From Ancylomarina sp. DW003 (GTDB taxonomy: Bacteria; Bacteroidota; Bacteroidia; Bacteroidales; Marinifilaceae), in assembly GCF_029029505.1 (NCBI RefSeq), contig NZ_JAKJSD010000004.1:248001-312000 (forward strand): 64,000 nucleotides of DNA, given 5' to 3'. The position numbers and the translations under genes are program-made. This document shows positions 25,532 to 35,682 of this stretch, piece by piece. The number at the start of each line of letters is the position of its first letter. Positions within the stretch are counted from its first letter, which is position 1. Under the pieces are notes generated by a model. The model was given only the letters and a program-made list of their open reading frames with translations, had not been told where the DNA came from and did no database searches.

Positions 25532-28500
25532 ATGAAAAAAAACCTAAAGTGGCGGGCTTTATCTCCTGCCATTAGAAAAACATTGCTTATTATGAAGCTG
25601 AGTTTGATTATTATTTTTATTTGTAGTCTGCAACTATCTGCTTCTGTATCACTTGCACAACGAGTGAGTGTAACTGTTAGTGAAGTTTCTTTAAGAAATG
25701 TTTTGGAGAATTTGCACGAGCAAACCGGAACTTACTTCATGTATAATGAAAGTGATTTGAATGAAACGATTTTTGTAGCACTTGATATGCAAAATGTGAG
25801 TCTTGAAGAGGCTTTAAATGAGATTTGTAAGCAGACGGCGTTTGAATATGAGATTATTGAGGATTTTGTTGTATTTAAAAAGAAAACAGATGAGTTTATA
25901 CAGCCTGAGATTCAAGAAAACAAAATTCAAAAGGGGACTGTAAAAGGAGTTGTAAAAGACGAAGATGGTAATACGCTTCCAGGTGTTTCTGTAGTTATTA
26001 AAGGAACCAATACTGGTGTTGCTACTAATATTAATGGTGAATATACCATCAATTTCGAAGGAGATAATATTGTTTTAGTTTATTCATTTGTTGGTATGAT
26101 AAGCAAGGAAGTTGCTTATACGGGGCAATCAACACAGGATATAATGTTGACAACCGATGCAGCACAGATGGCTGAAGTTGTGGTTACGGGCTATCAAACT
26201 ATTTCCAGAGAAAGAGCAACGGGAGCTTTCGATAAAATAGCAATTGAGCATATTGACAAGCCCTCTTCTAGTATTTCAGAACGTTTAGTTGGTATGATGG
26301 CTGGTGTTAATACTACAGTTAGTGCTGATGGTGAGGTTGATTTTGAGATTCGAGGTCAGTCAAGCCTTTATGCTGATGCTCAACCCCTAATTGTAGTGGA
26401 TGGTTTTCCAATTGAAGGTAATTTTTCAAGTATTAACCCGAACGATGTTGCAAGTGTAACAGTTTTGAAAGATGCTGCGGCAGCTTCTATTTGGGGAGCT
26501 AAATCAGCTAATGGCGTTATTGTTATTACAACCAAGCAGGCTGAAAAAGGCAAAGTTAAAATTGAGTTTTCTTCATTTTGGAAAATGACGCCTAAGTTAG
26601 ATTTAGACTATGTGAACCCAAGAGCTTCGAGTGCTGAAACAATTGAATACGAAAAGCAAGGCTTTAACTCTGATCTTTTTGGAGGTGCACTCTATTGGGG
26701 GTATCCAGTTCAGTCCTTGTCAGATGCAAGCTCTGCCCGATCATTAGCTTTTATTGCCATGAATGAATACAAACAAGGGCGTAGTTCGGAATCTGATATG
26801 AATAATGCTTTGTCTAGCTTAGGTACATTAAATAATAAGAAACAAATAGAAGATAATCTACTTCAAAATCCATTCACACAACAATATAACTTAAGTATTT
26901 CCGGTGGTAATGAAAGAATGTCAAACTTTCTTTCTATTCTTTATGAAAGTAACAAAGATTATTTTAAAGAGAATAGTGTCGATAAGTTTATGGTGAACTT
27001 TCGTAATAAGATTGAAGTTGCTAAGTGGTTAGATTTTGAGTTTGCAACTATGATTCAATATGATGATCGTACTAAAAATGGTGTAAGTTTGAGTGATGTT
27101 AGAGGATTACAACCTTACGATATGCTAAAAGATGAGAATGGTAACTTGAATGATTTGAGTTATATGCACTATTACAAGCCTGTGCTCGATGAGATGGTTC
27201 CAAAGGATGCCTTCCCAATCTCAGATTGGTCGTATAATCCCATATCAGAAATTAAGCAAAGAGATCTTACGACGAAGCAATTGAATGCAAGAGTTCAAGC
27301 AGGTCTTAATTTTAAGATAATGGAAGGTTTTTCTTATAATACGAAGATTCTATATGAGCACTTTACCTCGGATAGTAAGAACGTTTATAAAGAGAATTCA
27401 TTTACTATGCGACGAATGATAAATGAAACTTCAACTTGGGATAGAACAACAGGAGAAGTTACTCAGAATATGCCACTGGGTGGAGGATTAAAGCAAAGTT
27501 CTTCAATCGTTAGGAACTATAATTTTAGAAATCAATTAAACTTCCAACGCACATTTGCAGAAAATCATGCGATTAACTTTGTTGCTGGTGCAGAGATAGC
27601 AAGTAGAGTTGTTGAAAGAAAATATGACCCTGATGTGATTGGTTATAGTGATGATAAGTTAACTGTGGGAAGATTATTATCAGATTACGCATCTTCAACC
27701 AAAATGTGGAATGGTTATCCAATAACCTATGCACGTTATTTCTACCCAATTAACTTGGATCCTTCTCACTCTTTTAGGTATTTAACCGATAGGTATTTTT
27801 CACTGTATGGTAATTTATCTTATACTTATAATGACAAATATACGGTAACAGGTAGTGTAAGAACGGATGCTTCAAACCTGATTACAGATGATCCTAAATA
27901 CAGATATGCACCATTCTGGTCGACAGGTTTTGGGTGGCAACTAGGTAAAGAAGATTTTCTTAACAATGCAGAATGGTTAGATCGTTTGAACCTTCGAGGC
28001 ACTTTGGGTTATAATGGTAATGTGGATAAGTCAACATCTTTTATGCCTCTAATTGACGTCAGTGGCTTAGCCAATATTTATACGAACGAAACGACAGCCT
28101 CGATTTCCAGTTATGGTAACCCAACCCTTCGTTGGGAGAAAACCAGATCGGTGAATATTGGATTGGATTTCTCAGTATTAAGATCTAAACTACATGGTTC
28201 TATTGATTATTATCACAAGAAAGGGGCAGATTTGATTGTAAATCAGTCTATAGCTTCGATGAATGGTACAACCACCCAGAAATTTAATAATGGGGAGATG
28301 GTAAATAAAGGAATAGAACTTATGATTGGAACAACATTGCCTATTGTAGGGAAGGATATTAAGTGGAGTGGTAACTTTAATTTTGCCTATAATAAGAATG
28401 AAATTACAAGTTTTTATAAGGCATCTTACGCTCAATATGATCTATATAATGGAGGAACATCTGCTTATTCTCAGGGTATGGATGCAAATACCATGTGGGC

Positions 28501-29131
28501 ATTTGACTATGCAGGTCTTAGAAATTTAGGAACCGAATCTGATCCCAAAATGGCACCTGTTGTTCATGGTGTTGATGGTGATACTTATGGACTTACAGGT
28601 TGGACTCCTGGAACTGATGCACGTAAGTTTATGAAAGCTCAGGGAACGACTGTTGCCCCTTATATTGTAGGATTTCAAAATTCATTTAAAATTTATGATT
28701 TTGACCTGTCATTTATTATTACCGGTAAATTTGGTCACGTGTACAGACGTCATGGTTTCAATTATCCTGCTATGACAGGAGGAAATACAAATGTGAATAA
28801 TAAATATTCTGAAGTTGCTAATGGCGATCCTTCTAAAATTGTTCCGATACCAAGCAATGAACCTCGTTATTATTTCTGGGATAGATTCTATCCATATATG
28901 TCATATCTAACTGCTGATGCTTCTCATATAAGATTTCAGGAAGTTAGCTTATCGTATAATATTCCATCACAAGTTATTTCAAAGTTAGGATTCAATAATG
29001 CAAGAGTATATGCTCAGGCTAATAATTTGGGAACCATCTTATGGAATGATTATGACGAAGATCCTGAGTATCCAATAGGAACACTTAAGCCTCAGGCAAG
29101 TTTTACATTAGGTGTTAAGATTAGTTTGTAG
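25532..29131 (+). CDS. SusC/RagA-family TonB-linked outer-membrane transporter with STN domain, locus A
   Basis: I chose the ATG at 25532 (MKKNLKWRALSPAIRKTLLIMKLSL), which gives the long n-region and hydrophobic signal usual for this class; the upstream start at 25487 adds an atypical tail. The 1199-residue protein has a signal peptide, an STN domain (about 45-115) for FecR signalling, a carboxypeptidase-like regulatory domain (about 135-200), a plug (about 215-330, EVVVTGYQTISRERATGAF) and a large beta-barrel ending TLGVKISL. It imports a substrate across the outer membrane with the SusD that starts 17 bases downstream. The cargo genes suggest a peptide or thiol-containing substrate and not a glycan; this is an inference. 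Confidence 0.94.
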   Translation: MKKNLKWRALSPAIRKTLLIMKLSLIIIFICSLQLSASVSLAQRVSVTVSEVSLRNVLENLHEQTGTYFMYNESDLNETIFVALDMQNVSLEEALNEICKQTAFEYEIIEDFVVFKKKTDEFIQPEIQENKIQKGTVKGVVKDEDGNTLPGVSVVIKGTNTGVATNINGEYTINFEGDNIVLVYSFVGMISKEVAYTGQSTQDIMLTTDAAQMAEVVVTGYQTISRERATGAFDKIAIEHIDKPSSSISERLVGMMAGVNTTVSADGEVDFEIRGQSSLYADAQPLIVVDGFPIEGNFSSINPNDVASVTVLKDAAAASIWGAKSANGVIVITTKQAEKGKVKIEFSSFWKMTPKLDLDYVNPRASSAETIEYEKQGFNSDLFGGALYWGYPVQSLSDASSARSLAFIAMNEYKQGRSSESDMNNALSSLGTLNNKKQIEDNLLQNPFTQQYNLSISGGNERMSNFLSILYESNKDYFKENSVDKFMVNFRNKIEVAKWLDFEFATMIQYDDRTKNGVSLSDVRGLQPYDMLKDENGNLNDLSYMHYYKPVLDEMVPKDAFPISDWSYNPISEIKQRDLTTKQLNARVQAGLNFKIMEGFSYNTKILYEHFTSDSKNVYKENSFTMRRMINETSTWDRTTGEVTQNMPLGGGLKQSSSIVRNYNFRNQLNFQRTFAENHAINFVAGAEIASRVVERKYDPDVIGYSDDKLTVGRLLSDYASSTKMWNGYPITYARYFYPINLDPSHSFRYLTDRYFSLYGNLSYTYNDKYTVTGSVRTDASNLITDDPKYRYAPFWSTGFGWQLGKEDFLNNAEWLDRLNLRGTLGYNGNVDKSTSFMPLIDVSGLANIYTNETTASISSYGNPTLRWEKTRSVNIGLDFSVLRSKLHGSIDYYHKKGADLIVNQSIASMNGTTTQKFNNGEMVNKGIELMIGTTLPIVGKDIKWSGNFNFAYNKNEITSFYKASYAQYDLYNGGTSAYSQGMDANTMWAFDYAGLRNLGTESDPKMAPVVHGVDGDTYGLTGWTPGTDARKFMKAQGTTVAPYIVGFQNSFKIYDFDLSFIITGKFGHVYRRHGFNYPAMTGGNTNVNNKYSEVANGDPSKIVPIPSNEPRYYFWDRFYPYMSYLTADASHIRFQEVSLSYNIPSQVISKLGFNNARVYAQANNLGTILWNDYDEDPEYPIGTLKPQASFTLGVKISL

Positions 29132-29148
29132 TTAAAAAGTTTACAGAT

Positions 29149-30657
29149 ATGAAAAAATATATTTTAATTATAGTGATGTTGTCAGCAGTACTTTTTACCG
29201 CTTGTGATGAGTTCTTAAATGAACCACCATCAAAAACATCGTCTTTGGTTCCTTCAACGGTGGAGCACTTAGAGAATTTATTAAATAATTATGGTACTTT
29301 CTCTACGGAAAATAACAGTGATCTTATTTATGGATCAGATGATTATGGTTTGCTAACTCAATTATATGATAATACTAGTGGTGTCTACACTGTAAAAATG
29401 GCAAATTATGCTACTTGGGATGTGCAATATATACCAGATGATGATAGAGCTTATTTTCCACAAGAATGGAGAAAAATATTCCAGGCTAATTTAATTCTTG
29501 AAAGTTTAGGTAGTGTTAGTGGAACTGAAAGTGAGAAAAATAATTTAAGAGCTGAGGCACATTTTATTCGTGCATATAGTTACTATCAGATGGTGAATAC
29601 ATACTGTTTGCCTTATAGTGAAGAAAACAAAGATGAACTAGGTCTTCCTGTTAAAGCTTCTACTAGTTTCGAAGAGTCAGGAGCTAGAGCAACACTAGGT
29701 GAAACTTGGGAAATGATTCTGTCTGATTTAGAAAAAGCTTTAGAGTTGAATCGTGATCTTGAACTAAATGATGGCAAGTACAGATCTTGGAGAGCAAGTA
29801 CGCCTGCAATTAATGCTTTTGCAGCAAGAGTCTATCTTATGATGAATGATTATGCAAAGGCTCAATCCTATGCTCAAGTAGCACTCTCGGGTCATAATCA
29901 GATGATGGATTATAATATAGATATGCGTTTTTCTGATATTATTGAAGAAGAAATGATTGATGGTGTATTGACAAGAATATGGTATCCATATACGCACGAT
30001 GCTCAGTCTGATCAGACAGGTAGAATGCAATGGAAGGAGTTATATTATTATCGTTTTTTAAATCATAGTTCTTGGAATTATATTCCTTCACCTGAACTTT
30101 TAGCTCTGTACGACCAAACATATGATTTGCGTTATAAGTATCATATGGTTGAGGATTATTCTTACGATAGAGGTTTGTCCACTAGCTATCCAGGTTATAT
30201 TTTCTTTTTTAAAGATCAGATCCCAAGTGGACCAACCGTTGCAGAAATGCTTCTAGTTGAAGCAGAGTGCAAAGCCCGAACAGGGAATTGGCAAGAGGGA
30301 ATAAATACGGTTAATGAATTAAGAGCAAAACGTATGGATAATACAGCTCCGGCCAATATTATTAACTTATCAGCAGCAAATCAAGCCGAAGCAATAACTG
30401 AGATTCTGAAAGAGCGTCGTAGAGAATTACCATTTACACAACGATTCTTTGACGTAAGGCGATTTAATAACAATGCAAATGCATCTGATGATGTTGTTAT
30501 GACAAGAACATTTTATCCTATTGGGTCATCAGTAATTGAAGGGTCTCAAGCACCAATTACTTATACTCTGGATAAAAAATCACGTAAGTTTGCTCGTCCA
30601 ATACCTAACACCGATATTAATACAACTGAAGGTGTATTGAAGCAGAATACATATTAA
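29149..30657 (+). CDS. SusD/RagB-family outer-membrane lipoprotein, locus A
   Basis: This 502-residue protein has a lipoprotein signal (VLFTAC, Cys19, followed by DEFLNEPPS, the typical SusD start) and the alpha-helical TPR-rich SusD fold, with AEAHFIRAYSYYQMVNTYCLPY at about residues 128-149 and a C-terminal ERRRELPFTQRFFDVRRF motif at about 423-440. It binds the extracellular substrate and caps the SusC barrel. It is translationally close to susC (17 bases). The helix carrying RAKRMD is normal for the family. A moderate terminator follows, so the redox genes after it may have their own promoter. Confidence 0.94.
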   Translation: MKKYILIIVMLSAVLFTACDEFLNEPPSKTSSLVPSTVEHLENLLNNYGTFSTENNSDLIYGSDDYGLLTQLYDNTSGVYTVKMANYATWDVQYIPDDDRAYFPQEWRKIFQANLILESLGSVSGTESEKNNLRAEAHFIRAYSYYQMVNTYCLPYSEENKDELGLPVKASTSFEESGARATLGETWEMILSDLEKALELNRDLELNDGKYRSWRASTPAINAFAARVYLMMNDYAKAQSYAQVALSGHNQMMDYNIDMRFSDIIEEEMIDGVLTRIWYPYTHDAQSDQTGRMQWKELYYYRFLNHSSWNYIPSPELLALYDQTYDLRYKYHMVEDYSYDRGLSTSYPGYIFFFKDQIPSGPTVAEMLLVEAECKARTGNWQEGINTVNELRAKRMDNTAPANIINLSAANQAEAITEILKERRRELPFTQRFFDVRRFNNNANASDDVVMTRTFYPIGSSVIEGSQAPITYTLDKKSRKFARPIPNTDINTTEGVLKQNTY

Positions 30658-30692
30658 TTTGTTTTATAAATCAAATTATGAATAGATGATAA

Positions 30693-30735
30693 ATTCAGGT
30701 GTTTTTGTTAACACTTAAGCACCTGAATATTTTCT
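30693..30735 (+). terminator. Probable terminator after susD, locus A
   Basis: ATTCAGGTG pairs with CACCTGAAT over an 18-base loop that can itself fold (GTTTTTGTTAAC). A short T-rich stretch follows. Weaker than others in the window; it may be partial. Confidence 0.5.
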
Positions 30736-30914
30736 CTTAATGGGATTGGAGCACCTCATCGTATTTACCTCTGGTTATTTTTTAGAATCAAAATTTGTAT
30801 TGGAATTCTATGACGTAATCTATTCTTACAACCTACCTACTTTATCTAAACCCATTTAAAATTTTTGTGCAAATAAAGGATTGCACGGATTAATCAACCA
30901 CTAACCTTTATATT

Positions 30915-31418
30915 ATGATTAGGAAAATATTGATTTTTTGTCTTGCTGTAAGTACTGTAATAGGTGTACAGGCTCAGAAAAAACAAAAAATGGAGACAAA
31001 TCAAGAGTTGAATTTAGATATACCAACTCATGCCGAACCTGTAAGCGTAGGAGCTATTCTACTTGAAGGAAAAAAAGAAGGAGAGAAGGTCATCATGATA
31101 AAAACCAATATCATGGAAGGCTACCATATTTATGCTTACGTACCAAAAGGTGAAGCTTATATTAAAACAGAGCTGGGAATTGAATTACCTGCTGGCGTAG
31201 AATTACAAGGGAAGTGGAAAAAAACATCTCCTGCATCATATCCTGGAAAGAATGGCATCTTAATTTATAAGAATGAAGATAGTTTTAAGCATATAATCAA
31301 TGTGGGTAAGGATGTGGCTAAAGGCACAAAGATAAAATGTTGGTTATACTACCAATGTTGCGATGCTAATATTTGTTTCCCTCCCAAGAAGAAAGTGTTT
31401 GAATTAATTTTAAAATAA
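30915..31418 (+). CDS. Secreted DsbD N-terminal-domain-like protein
   Basis: A signal peptide (about 1-20) precedes a single immunoglobulin-like domain similar to the periplasmic N-terminal domain of the thiol:disulfide interchange protein DsbD. The ending YYQCCDANICFPPKKKVFELIL matches the CxxxxCxPP motif of that family, with an extra adjacent Cys. The transmembrane and C-terminal thioredoxin parts of DsbD are absent, so it cannot carry electrons across the membrane by itself. It starts a set of secreted redox genes and has only a seven-base gap to the next gene. Probably a periplasmic thiol relay; partner unknown. Confidence 0.82.
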   Translation: MIRKILIFCLAVSTVIGVQAQKKQKMETNQELNLDIPTHAEPVSVGAILLEGKKEGEKVIMIKTNIMEGYHIYAYVPKGEAYIKTELGIELPAGVELQGKWKKTSPASYPGKNGILIYKNEDSFKHIINVGKDVAKGTKIKCWLYYQCCDANICFPPKKKVFELILK

Positions 31419-31425
31419 GTAAACG

Positions 31426-32916
31426 ATGAAGAATATTATCAAGATAACATTTACAATAATCTTAATGGTAGCTTTTTTGCCTGTGCAAGGAAGCTCTATG
31501 AGTAAAAATGATAAATCTGACTTGACCATACTTTATGTTGGTACTAATCCCGACAAACCATTATCAAAAAGAGATAAGGCATATGCACTTGACACAGTGC
31601 GAGTGATAGAGATGCAAAAAAATAGAGCGTCGGATTTCAAAGCTTTCTTAAGCCAATATTTCAATACTGTTAAAGTGGTTTATGGAGAGGATTATAAGGA
31701 AAATATGTCTGCATCTTATGATGTAACTATTATTGATACTTATTTGACAGCTTTTGCAGGGGGGCGGAAGAAAGATCCTGAAACTGGTGAAATGATTTAC
31801 GAAAGAAGGCAATTTTTAACGGAGGCGTATAATCATGCAACTATCATGATTGGCGAACCGTCGGCCTTCATCGGTGAAGGTCGTCAATTAAAGATCGACC
31901 ATTTATGTCTTTGTTTAGATGCCCATGCCCATGGAATGAAAGTGAAACATCCGATTTTCAATAAGCCATTTAAGGTGGAAATGCTGAAAGAAGATGTGAA
32001 ACTAACGGGGAATTATCATGCGAGATATGGTGGTCGTAATTTAGGTGAAAGTATGCCTATGTGGCGAATTCAAACTGAAGGTTATCGTGATGGAAAAGGC
32101 TTCCCTGTAGGATTGGTATCTGCTGGTTATGGATTCGATAATGGTATTGATGCGGAATGGATATCCAGCGGAACTTGTGATAAGGGAATTGAAGCAACAG
32201 CCATTGGTCGTCATGCTAATTTTCTGCATTGGGGATTTGCAGCGGCACCTGAATATTTAACAGAGAGTGCCAAGTTGGCTTTCATCAATACCATTCATTA
32301 TATCGCTCCATTTAAAGGCGCTAAGCAAATTACCAGAAAAATAAAAGGAACGCAACTAAGAGAGTATCTTCGAGAACAGCAGTGGACCGTTTCCGATCAA
32401 GGATCAGCAGCTTGGTTAGCCTATTTAGAAGAGGGAAATAAAAAATTTAATAAGCAAAAGGAAGAGATACAAGCTAAAAAGGATAGAGGAGAAAATCTTT
32501 CAGAACGGGATGAGATGGTGTTGCAGATGCCGGAACGAAAAGAAACTCGTATTTGGACCATTCGTCACGAACCTCAAGAGATGAAAGATAAGCATGGTGA
32601 AGATTGGGCAGCTTATGAAAATCGTTACAAAGAGAATATGGATTATTTCTATGCCATTAAAGGGGCATGGTATAAAACGGCAATAGATGAAGATGCAAAA
32701 GCTCTGGGAATTCCTAACTCTGATATTAAGCTAATTGATAAGGCTATTAAGATGTTGAAGAAGGGTGAAAAGGTAGAAATGGCCAAGCGCATTTTAGCTC
32801 GCTATACAAAGGAGTCATTCGAAACTGCTACTGAGTGGTCTAATTGGTTCAAAAGCAATAAGAAAAAGCTTTATTTCTCAGAAGGAGATGGTTACAAGTA
32901 CATCGTGCTACCCTAA
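31426..32916 (+). CDS. Secreted protein of unknown function (possible ThuA/GATase-like domain)
   Basis: I cannot assign this 496-residue secreted protein with confidence. It has a signal peptide (about 1-23). The region about 30-310 resembles ThuA-like/class I glutamine-amidotransferase-type folds seen in secreted Bacteroidota and Planctomycetota proteins, judged by the VTIIDTYLTAF strand and the ending AIGRHANFLHWGFAAAPEYLTESAKLAFINTIHYI (its second half lies at about 285-308). A CLCLDAHAHGMKVKH segment has two Cys and three His and could bind a metal. Residues about 320-496 are helical and charged. It is co-transcribed (seven-base gap) with the DsbD-N-like gene and is followed by TlpA-type genes. 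Confidence 0.55.
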   Translation: MKNIIKITFTIILMVAFLPVQGSSMSKNDKSDLTILYVGTNPDKPLSKRDKAYALDTVRVIEMQKNRASDFKAFLSQYFNTVKVVYGEDYKENMSASYDVTIIDTYLTAFAGGRKKDPETGEMIYERRQFLTEAYNHATIMIGEPSAFIGEGRQLKIDHLCLCLDAHAHGMKVKHPIFNKPFKVEMLKEDVKLTGNYHARYGGRNLGESMPMWRIQTEGYRDGKGFPVGLVSAGYGFDNGIDAEWISSGTCDKGIEATAIGRHANFLHWGFAAAPEYLTESAKLAFINTIHYIAPFKGAKQITRKIKGTQLREYLREQQWTVSDQGSAAWLAYLEEGNKKFNKQKEEIQAKKDRGENLSERDEMVLQMPERKETRIWTIRHEPQEMKDKHGEDWAAYENRYKENMDYFYAIKGAWYKTAIDEDAKALGIPNSDIKLIDKAIKMLKKGEKVEMAKRILARYTKESFETATEWSNWFKSNKKKLYFSEGDGYKYIVLP

Positions 32917-32940
32917 TTTAATTGAAAGAAATCAAAAAAA

Positions 32941-34272
32941 ATGAAAAATAGAATTTTATTAATCATTGCTATTATAGTAACAATGATGTCTTGTAAAGAA
33001 GAAGTTAAAACAGTTCATCTTTATGGTGAACTGAAAAACTTTAGTAATGAATTCACTATGGGCAAGGGAACACCTCAAGCCTATATTTTAAAGGAAGCTG
33101 AAATCATCAAATTAGATGATGAGAATAGGTTTGATATAACAATCGGTTTGGCAGAGCCATCCTACTTCAGGTTAGGACGAAATACCTTGTACTTGACTCC
33201 TGGAGATGACTTGGAGGTGTTTTGTGATTTGAATGATCCCAATCTCGCTAGGTTTAATGGAAAAGGAGCCGAAGCTTGTAGATATCTTCGCTCCAAGCCA
33301 TTTCCTAAAGGAGGTTCCTATCTTAATGGGGGCCAGATTTTAAAAGGCAATCCGTCTTTTGAAATGGTTAAAGCTACTATAGAAAAGAAGGTTGCAAACA
33401 ATTTAGTGAAATTGGAAAAGCTTACCGGAGTAAGTGAACTTTTTAGAAAATTGGAAAAAGGACGAATTATGTTTGATGCTGCAAATTCTTTTCTTTCATA
33501 TCCAGGCTATGCTTCTTATTTAAAGAGATTACCTAAAGAGGAGATACCTGCATTTAAGGAAAAAGCGGAGGCTTTTTTTAAAGGAACAATTGAAGAATAT
33601 CTTAAGTTAGGATCAGATGCTGACTATTTAAATTTGGACACTTATCGTAGTGTTTGTAATGCTTGTATAGAAACCTTAGGAGCTGAAAATGTAGATCAAG
33701 AAATTCTTGATTTTATTAAGGTAGTGGAATTGTCGTACAAGCTTTCTTCAAGAGGTCCAGTAATTTCTGTTTTGGAGGAAAAAGCGAAGATCGAGAGTGA
33801 GCTTAAGTTTGTTGATTACAAGCAGGTTCTTGTGAAAATATTTGCAAAATATGACAATTTACAACCAGGAAAACCAGCTCCGGATTTTCAACTGACAAAA
33901 CAAGATGGCAATGTAATAGCTTTATCTGATTTTAAGGGAAAGTTAGTCGTGATTGATGTTTGGGCAACCTGGTGTGGACCGTGTATTGCTGAGTCGCCAT
34001 CATTCGAAAAATTGGCAGGTAAATATGCGAATGAAAAGGTGAAATTTATTGCGATTAGTATCGATTCGAATAAAAAAGCCTGGGAAAAATACCTTTCAAA
34101 ACATGAAAAGGTATCGGAACAACTTAATTGTAATAGAACTGAGTTCGAAAACTATGCTTTGTCTGGAGTGCCTCGTTTTATGCTGATTGATGAGCAAGGT
34201 AATTTTATTGATGCTTTCGCTGCAAGACCATCTGATCCTGCTTTCGAAGAACTATTGAAGAGTAATATATAA
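32941..34272 (+). CDS. TlpA-family thiol-disulfide oxidoreductase lipoprotein
   Basis: The 443-residue protein has a lipobox (TMMSC, Cys18), an N-terminal beta domain of DUF4369-like type (about 25-110), a helical middle, and a C-terminal TlpA/ResA-like thioredoxin domain (about 315-443). That domain has the active site WCGPC (C345, C348) and cis-Pro in SGVPRFMLID. It is a periplasmic, membrane-tethered thiol reductase. It follows the unassigned secreted gene by 24 bases and precedes a second TlpA protein by 49 bases, consistent with one operon. The target protein or small thiol is unknown. Confidence 0.9.
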   Translation: MKNRILLIIAIIVTMMSCKEEVKTVHLYGELKNFSNEFTMGKGTPQAYILKEAEIIKLDDENRFDITIGLAEPSYFRLGRNTLYLTPGDDLEVFCDLNDPNLARFNGKGAEACRYLRSKPFPKGGSYLNGGQILKGNPSFEMVKATIEKKVANNLVKLEKLTGVSELFRKLEKGRIMFDAANSFLSYPGYASYLKRLPKEEIPAFKEKAEAFFKGTIEEYLKLGSDADYLNLDTYRSVCNACIETLGAENVDQEILDFIKVVELSYKLSSRGPVISVLEEKAKIESELKFVDYKQVLVKIFAKYDNLQPGKPAPDFQLTKQDGNVIALSDFKGKLVVIDVWATWCGPCIAESPSFEKLAGKYANEKVKFIAISIDSNKKAWEKYLSKHEKVSEQLNCNRTEFENYALSGVPRFMLIDEQGNFIDAFAARPSDPAFEELLKSNI

Positions 34273-34321
34273 GCTAAGAAATTAAAATAGCATTTTATAA
34301 TTGAACAAAATATAAGTAAGA

Positions 34322-35482
34322 ATGAAAAATAGATTAAAAGCATTTGTATTAATAATGCTACTTGTGGGTACAATATCTCATTTGGAAGCTCAGGAATACA
34401 AAATATCAGGAACAATTAAAGGCCTTGATAAAGTAAATGGTAATAGATATATTGAAGATTCAACAGCAGAACGTGGGTTTAGATTCGATACAATTCCTTT
34501 TGAAAAAGGTAATTTTGAATATGTAGAAAAGATCACTGAACCTAAAGTTTTAAGGATATCCTTTCGTACCGATAAGTTAATGAAAATGGTGGGGCGTGGA
34601 TACATTTCTACAAAATGTGTCTTATTACACTACGTTGCATTTCCTGGAGCTGATATTAAAGTAGATGGTGAAGCAACCGATTTCTGTAATGCTTATCCAG
34701 CTGGTGATCCTGAAAATGAATTGATGACTAAGTTAAATTCTAAGATTTATCCATTGATGAACGAGAATGCAAACTTGGCTGTTAAGCACGCTTTGGATAC
34801 AACTTTGAGTGAGGTAATTGTAAGAGCAGATGAAAAAAGAGGTGAAAAGCTTGCTAAATTGGAACAAGAGGCAAAAATGGAGTTTTTCTCGAAACATGTT
34901 TCATCAATTGCAGGTCTTTGGATGCTGGAAGATATGATTATTCGTTCTCAAATTGAGATGGAAGAAGTTGCTGAATTAATGGAAATGGTTGATTCTGAGA
35001 AATACAAAGATCTATCGTATTACAAAGCTTTAGCTTTAAGAGTTGAAGGTTTTAAAAACACAGGTGTAGGTGCAAAAGCCCCAAGTATTTCTGGTAAGAA
35101 TGTAATGGATGGCGCTGACTTTGACATAAATTCTTTAAAAGGAAAATATGTGATTATTGACTTTTGGGGAACTTGGTGTGGAGCTTGTTTAGCTGGTGTA
35201 CCTGAGATGAAGAGATTCCGTGATGAGCATGCTGATAGACTTCAAATTGTAGGTTTAGCAAAAGACAGAAACTTAGAGAAAGTACAAAAGTGTATCGAAA
35301 AACATGGCATGAACTGGCCTAATATTTTGGTTGGAAAAGGTGAGCAAGATTTCGTTGCTAAATACAACGTACAAGGTTATCCAACTAAAATTCTCTTGGA
35401 TAGAAATGGAAAGATTCTACTTCGAATGGTAGGTGAAAAAGAAGAGTTTTATCACGAAGTTGAAAAGTTGATTATGAAATAG
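34322..35482 (+). CDS. TlpA-family oxidoreductase with CGAC active site
   Basis: This 386-residue protein has a cleavable signal (about 1-23, ending LEAQ), an N-terminal DUF4369-like beta domain (about 24-125) and a C-terminal thioredoxin domain (about 255-386). The active site reads WCGAC (C286, C289), with Ala in place of the usual Pro; this dipeptide normally shifts the redox potential and changes partner choice. It is the soluble counterpart of the lipoprotein before it. No transmembrane segment after the signal. A 200-base gap follows before the next DsbD-N-like gene. Confidence 0.88.
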   Translation: MKNRLKAFVLIMLLVGTISHLEAQEYKISGTIKGLDKVNGNRYIEDSTAERGFRFDTIPFEKGNFEYVEKITEPKVLRISFRTDKLMKMVGRGYISTKCVLLHYVAFPGADIKVDGEATDFCNAYPAGDPENELMTKLNSKIYPLMNENANLAVKHALDTTLSEVIVRADEKRGEKLAKLEQEAKMEFFSKHVSSIAGLWMLEDMIIRSQIEMEEVAELMEMVDSEKYKDLSYYKALALRVEGFKNTGVGAKAPSISGKNVMDGADFDINSLKGKYVIIDFWGTWCGACLAGVPEMKRFRDEHADRLQIVGLAKDRNLEKVQKCIEKHGMNWPNILVGKGEQDFVAKYNVQGYPTKILLDRNGKILLRMVGEKEEFYHEVEKLIMK

Positions 35483-35682
35483 AATTTAGGATATCGTTAA
35501 CATTTGTTTAAAGTCCTCTATATTAAAGGTTTTTAGTGCTGATATACTCTTTGAGTAAAAACAATTAACATTCTTTAATATTGTTTCTTCACCCTTTTGC
35601 CCACTTTTAGGGTCTATATGTTAGTAAAGAGTCAATAATATGGGCTCTTCATAACAAGAAACCTAAATAAAAAACTAAAGAT

